Source of the DNA: Pseudomonadota bacterium
Lineage (GTDB): Bacteria; Pseudomonadota; Gammaproteobacteria; Steroidobacterales; Steroidobacteraceae
Reading direction: 5' to 3'
NCBI GenBank assembly: GCA_021779875.1
Contig: JAJXZV010000099.1
Span: 1 to 7,307 of the forward strand
DNA: 7,307 nt
Shown: piece after piece, positions 5,591-7,307 of the stretch
How positions within the stretch are numbered: the stretch's first letter is position 1
Layout of the letters: every line of letters starts with the position of its first letter
Notes under the pieces: generated by a model
What the model saw: the letters and a program-made list of their open reading frames with translations, nothing else
Told to the model about the DNA's origin: nothing
Database searches by the model: none
Made by a program: the position numbers and the translations under genes

Positions 5591-6778
5591 GCGTTCGGCG
5601 GCGATCGCCTCGGCCACGTAGCCCGCATTGCCGGGCATGATCCCCGCGAGGTTGATCCGGCTGTCCGCGGTCATGTAGATGTGGTGCCGCTCGCGCAGCC
5701 GCTCGACCGCGGCGGGCGGGATTCCGAGCAGCGAGAACATGCCGCGCTGGTCCCGGATGAAGCCGAAGGAGTCGTCGCCCGTCGCCGCCCGCAGGCTGCT
5801 CGCGAGCAGCGCGCGCATCTGCCGGATCCGCCCGCGCATCGCCTCCAGCTCGGCGTGCCAGGCCGCGCTCAGATCGGCATCGGCGAAGATGCACGCCGCG
5901 ATGGCCGCCCCGTGGTCCGGCGGCATCGAATAGATGCCGCGGGCGATCTGCAGGACGTGGCTGTGCACCGCATCGGCGCGCTCCGCGTTCTCGCTCACGA
6001 CGATGAGTGCACCGACCCGCTCGCGGTAGAGCCCCAGATTCTTGGAGAAGGATACGGCGATCACCGCCTCGGGCAGCCGCTCGGCGAGCAGGCGGACCCC
6101 CGCGGCGTCCGCGTCCAGGCCGTCGCCGAATCCCTGGTAGGCGAGATCGAGATACGGGACGAGGCGGCGCCGCTCGAGCAGCTCGGCGAGCGCGCGCCAC
6201 TGGGGCTCGGCGAGGTCGGCGCCGGACGGGTTGTGGCAGCAGGCGTGGATCAGCACGGTATCGCCCGGGTCGGCCGCGGCCAGCCGCTCCAGCATGGCCT
6301 CGAAGCGCAGCGCATGGCTGCGCGCCTCGTAGTAGGGGTAGCGCTCGAGCCGCAGGCCGGCGCCGCCGAGCAGAGGCAGGTGGTTGCCCCAGGTCGGATC
6401 GCTCACGTGGATCGCGGCCGCGGGCGCCGCCGCACGCAGCAGTTCGGCGCCCACCTTCAGGGCCCCGCAGCCGCCGGGCGCCTGCACGGTGCGCGCACGC
6501 CGGTCGCGACGGGCCGGGTGCGAGGCGCCGAGCACCAATTCCTCCACGGCGCGGTTGAACTCCTCGCGCCCCGCCGGTGCGACGTAGGTCTTGGTGGTCT
6601 GCGCCGCGAGAACCTGCCGTTCGGCGCGCCGCACGGCGTCGAGCACGGGCGTGTTGCCGCTCGGGTCGCGGAACACGCCGACGCCGAGGTCGACCTTCAC
6701 GGCCGCCGTGTCCGCGCGGTATTTGGTCATCAGCCCGAGGATGGCGTCCGGCGCGAGCTGCTTGAGTTCTTGAAACAC
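5582..6778 (-). CDS. Aspartate/aromatic amino acid aminotransferase (class I)
   Basis: A PLP enzyme of the AspC/TyrB group, transferring the amino group of aspartate, tyrosine or phenylalanine to 2-oxoglutarate in the cytosol. The 398 residues match TyrB (397) along the whole length, starting at MFQELKQLAPDAILGLM. Key residues are in place: W130 in SDPTWGNH, N183 in CHNPSGADL, D211 and Y214 in DLAYQGFG, the Schiff-base K246 in SFSKN, R254 in LYRERVG, and R374 (AspC Arg386, alpha-carboxylate) in ADSRINLAG. R280 in ARGIYSMPP matches Arg292, the residue that binds the side-chain carboxylate of dicarboxylic substrates. Aspartate or glutamate use is therefore expected; aromatic use cannot be read from sequence, so no symbol is given. 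The start is GTG 6778-6776, with AAGGGAG 8 bases upstream. The gene is divergent from the btuF-like gene. Confidence 0.93.
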   Translation of the reverse strand: MFQELKQLAPDAILGLMTKYRADTAAVKVDLGVGVFRDPSGNTPVLDAVRRAERQVLAAQTTKTYVAPAGREEFNRAVEELVLGASHPARRDRRARTVQAPGGCGALKVGAELLRAAAPAAAIHVSDPTWGNHLPLLGGAGLRLERYPYYEARSHALRFEAMLERLAAADPGDTVLIHACCHNPSGADLAEPQWRALAELLERRRLVPYLDLAYQGFGDGLDADAAGVRLLAERLPEAVIAVSFSKNLGLYRERVGALIVVSENAERADAVHSHVLQIARGIYSMPPDHGAAIAACIFADADLSAAWHAELEAMRGRIRQMRALLASSLRAATGDDSFGFIRDQRGMFSLLGIPPAAVERLRERHHIYMTADSRINLAGIMPGNAGYVAEAIAAERNA

Positions 6779-6786
6779 GGCGTGGG

Positions 6787-6793
6787 CTCCCTT
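6787..6793 (-). promoter_or_regulatory. Aminotransferase ribosome binding site
   Basis: On the minus strand AAGGGAG (6793 to 6787) stands 8 bases before the GTG start at 6778. It is a strong match at good spacing, and it confirms a non-ATG start that agrees with the TyrB N-terminus. Confidence 0.8.
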
Positions 6794-6807
6794 TATGATC
6801 GCGGGGC

Positions 6808-6836
6808 ATTATAGTCCATGCCAGCATGGGCACCCG
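6808..6836 (-). promoter_or_regulatory. Aminotransferase promoter, perfect -10
   Basis: On the minus strand TATAAT occurs at 6813 to 6808, a perfect sigma-70 -10 hexamer, giving a start site near 6801 and a leader of about 22 bases that includes the ribosome site. The -35 position (about 6831-6836, CGGGTG) matches consensus poorly and lies inside the divergent btuF-like reading frame. A poor -35 suggests the promoter may need an activator, which is inference. Confidence 0.6.
6816..6829. repeat. Palindrome CCATGC-CA-GCATGG, operator candidate
   Basis: Perfect 6-bp arms (6816-6821 and 6824-6829) are separated by CA. The palindrome fills the spacer of the aminotransferase promoter, immediately upstream of its -10, and its right arm contains the btuF-like start codon (ATG 6826-6828). 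The position suits a dimeric repressor or activator acting on both divergent genes. The site is seen directly; any regulator is unknown. Confidence 0.45.
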
Positions 6837-7307
6837 CCGTTACCGCCGTTCGTCCACCGTTCTCGCGCTCGCGCTGATCATCGGGCGAGCGGGCGCGGCG
6901 GCCGACGTCGACAGGGTGCCCCGCGATGGGACCCCGGATTCCCCCCGGATCGTGAGTCTGAGCCCGCACATCACCGAACTGTTGTTCGCGGCCGGCGCCG
7001 GCGCCCGCGTCGTCGGGATCGACGACGCCAGCGATTACCCGGAAGCCGCCCGCCGGCTGCCGCGGGTGGGCGAGCCCGGGGCGCTCGACGTCGAGAAATT
7101 GCTGATGCTGGCGCCCACGCGGGTGATCGTGTGGGGCGGCGGCACGGCCCAGGGCCAACTGGCGGAACTCGAGCGACTGAATTTGCATCCATACGTCACC
7201 GAACAACGTCATCTCGATGACATCGGCACGGCCCTGATCGAGTTCGGCCGCCTGGCCGGCACGCAGCGGGTCGCCGACGAGTCGGCGCGCCGATACGCCC
7301 TGGATCT
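6826..7307 (+). CDS. btuF: BtuF-like periplasmic cobalamin-binding protein, 3' end missing
   Basis: This is the substrate-binding component of an ABC importer, most likely for vitamin B12, acting in the periplasm and delivering to BtuCD. 160 residues are visible and the frame is still open at the window end. The N-terminus is a Sec signal peptide: MGTRRYRRSS, a hydrophobic core TVLALALIIG, and a probable cleavage after AGAAA near residue 26. The mature domain starts with RIVSLSPHITELLFAAGAGA, followed by SDYPEAARRLPRVGEP, LDVEKLLMLAPTRVIVWGGG and QLAELERLNLHPYV. These line up well with E. coli BtuF (ITLSPANTELAFAAG, SDYP, VIAWRGGNAERQVDQL). ATG 6826 is the only ATG/GTG/TTG start between the upstream in-frame TGA (6796) and the signal peptide; no clear Shine-Dalgarno precedes it. 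Heme or siderophore binding proteins of the same fold are the main alternative. The 47-bp gap upstream is too short for a cobalamin riboswitch. Confidence 0.8.
   Translation, partial: MGTRRYRRSSTVLALALIIGRAGAAADVDRVPRDGTPDSPRIVSLSPHITELLFAAGAGARVVGIDDASDYPEAARRLPRVGEPGALDVEKLLMLAPTRVIVWGGGTAQGQLAELERLNLHPYVTEQRHLDDIGTALIEFGRLAGTQRVADESARRYALD

Noticed and set aside
6779..6825. Cobalamin riboswitch upstream of the btuF-like gene
   Set aside because: The gap is only 47 bp, far shorter than the aptamer, and no B12-box-like sequence was seen.
5064..6833. Very long minus-strand open frame (589 codons) overlapping the aminotransferase and HDOD genes
   Set aside because: It lies in another frame over two well-supported genes, its translation is Arg/Ala/Gly-rich low complexity, and long empty frames are expected in DNA with GC-saturated third positions.

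Overview
The window looks like an ordinary chromosomal core region of a high-GC gammaproteobacterium. The evidence is the gene order rpsD-rpoA-rplQ (the end of the ribosomal alpha operon), a PepQ-type prolidase close in length and motifs to the E. coli enzyme, and strongly GC-ending codons throughout. I cannot fix the genus. No mobile element, CRISPR array, tRNA or rRNA is visible.

Layout. Bases 1-2067 (+) hold the 3' three quarters of rpsD, complete rpoA (start ATG at 554) and rplQ, whose product carries a long lysine/alanine-rich tail. Converging on them is pepQ (2122-3462, -), which starts at a GTG behind a strong Shine-Dalgarno. A 253-bp, partly AT-rich divergent region (3463-3715) separates pepQ from a 70-residue Ala/Pro-rich lipoprotein gene (3716-3928, +), which ends at a convincing rho-independent terminator (3954-4002). 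Two more plus-strand genes follow: a GNAT-fold acetyltransferase-like protein (4026-4544) and an HDOD-domain protein (4684-5568) with a degenerate HD site. Converging with the latter at a 13-bp gap is a class I aspartate/aromatic aminotransferase (5582-6778, -). A 47-bp divergent gap then leads to a btuF-like periplasmic binding-protein gene (6826 onward, +), cut by the window end.

How they fit together. The alpha operon genes supply ribosome and RNA polymerase subunits. PepQ (Xaa-Pro dipeptide hydrolysis) and the aminotransferase are amino-acid metabolism housekeeping genes. The BtuF-like protein probably starts a cobalamin-uptake cluster lying beyond the window. The lipoprotein, GNAT and HDOD genes have no assigned pathway; nothing in their order shows that they act together.

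The less ordinary items are the heptad-repeat mini-lipoprotein, the L17 tail, the HDOD protein with lost HD residues, a palindrome that lies inside the aminotransferase promoter and also covers the btuF start codon, and competing hairpins plus a seven-G run upstream of the HDOD gene. I see no convincing evidence of a new multi-gene system.
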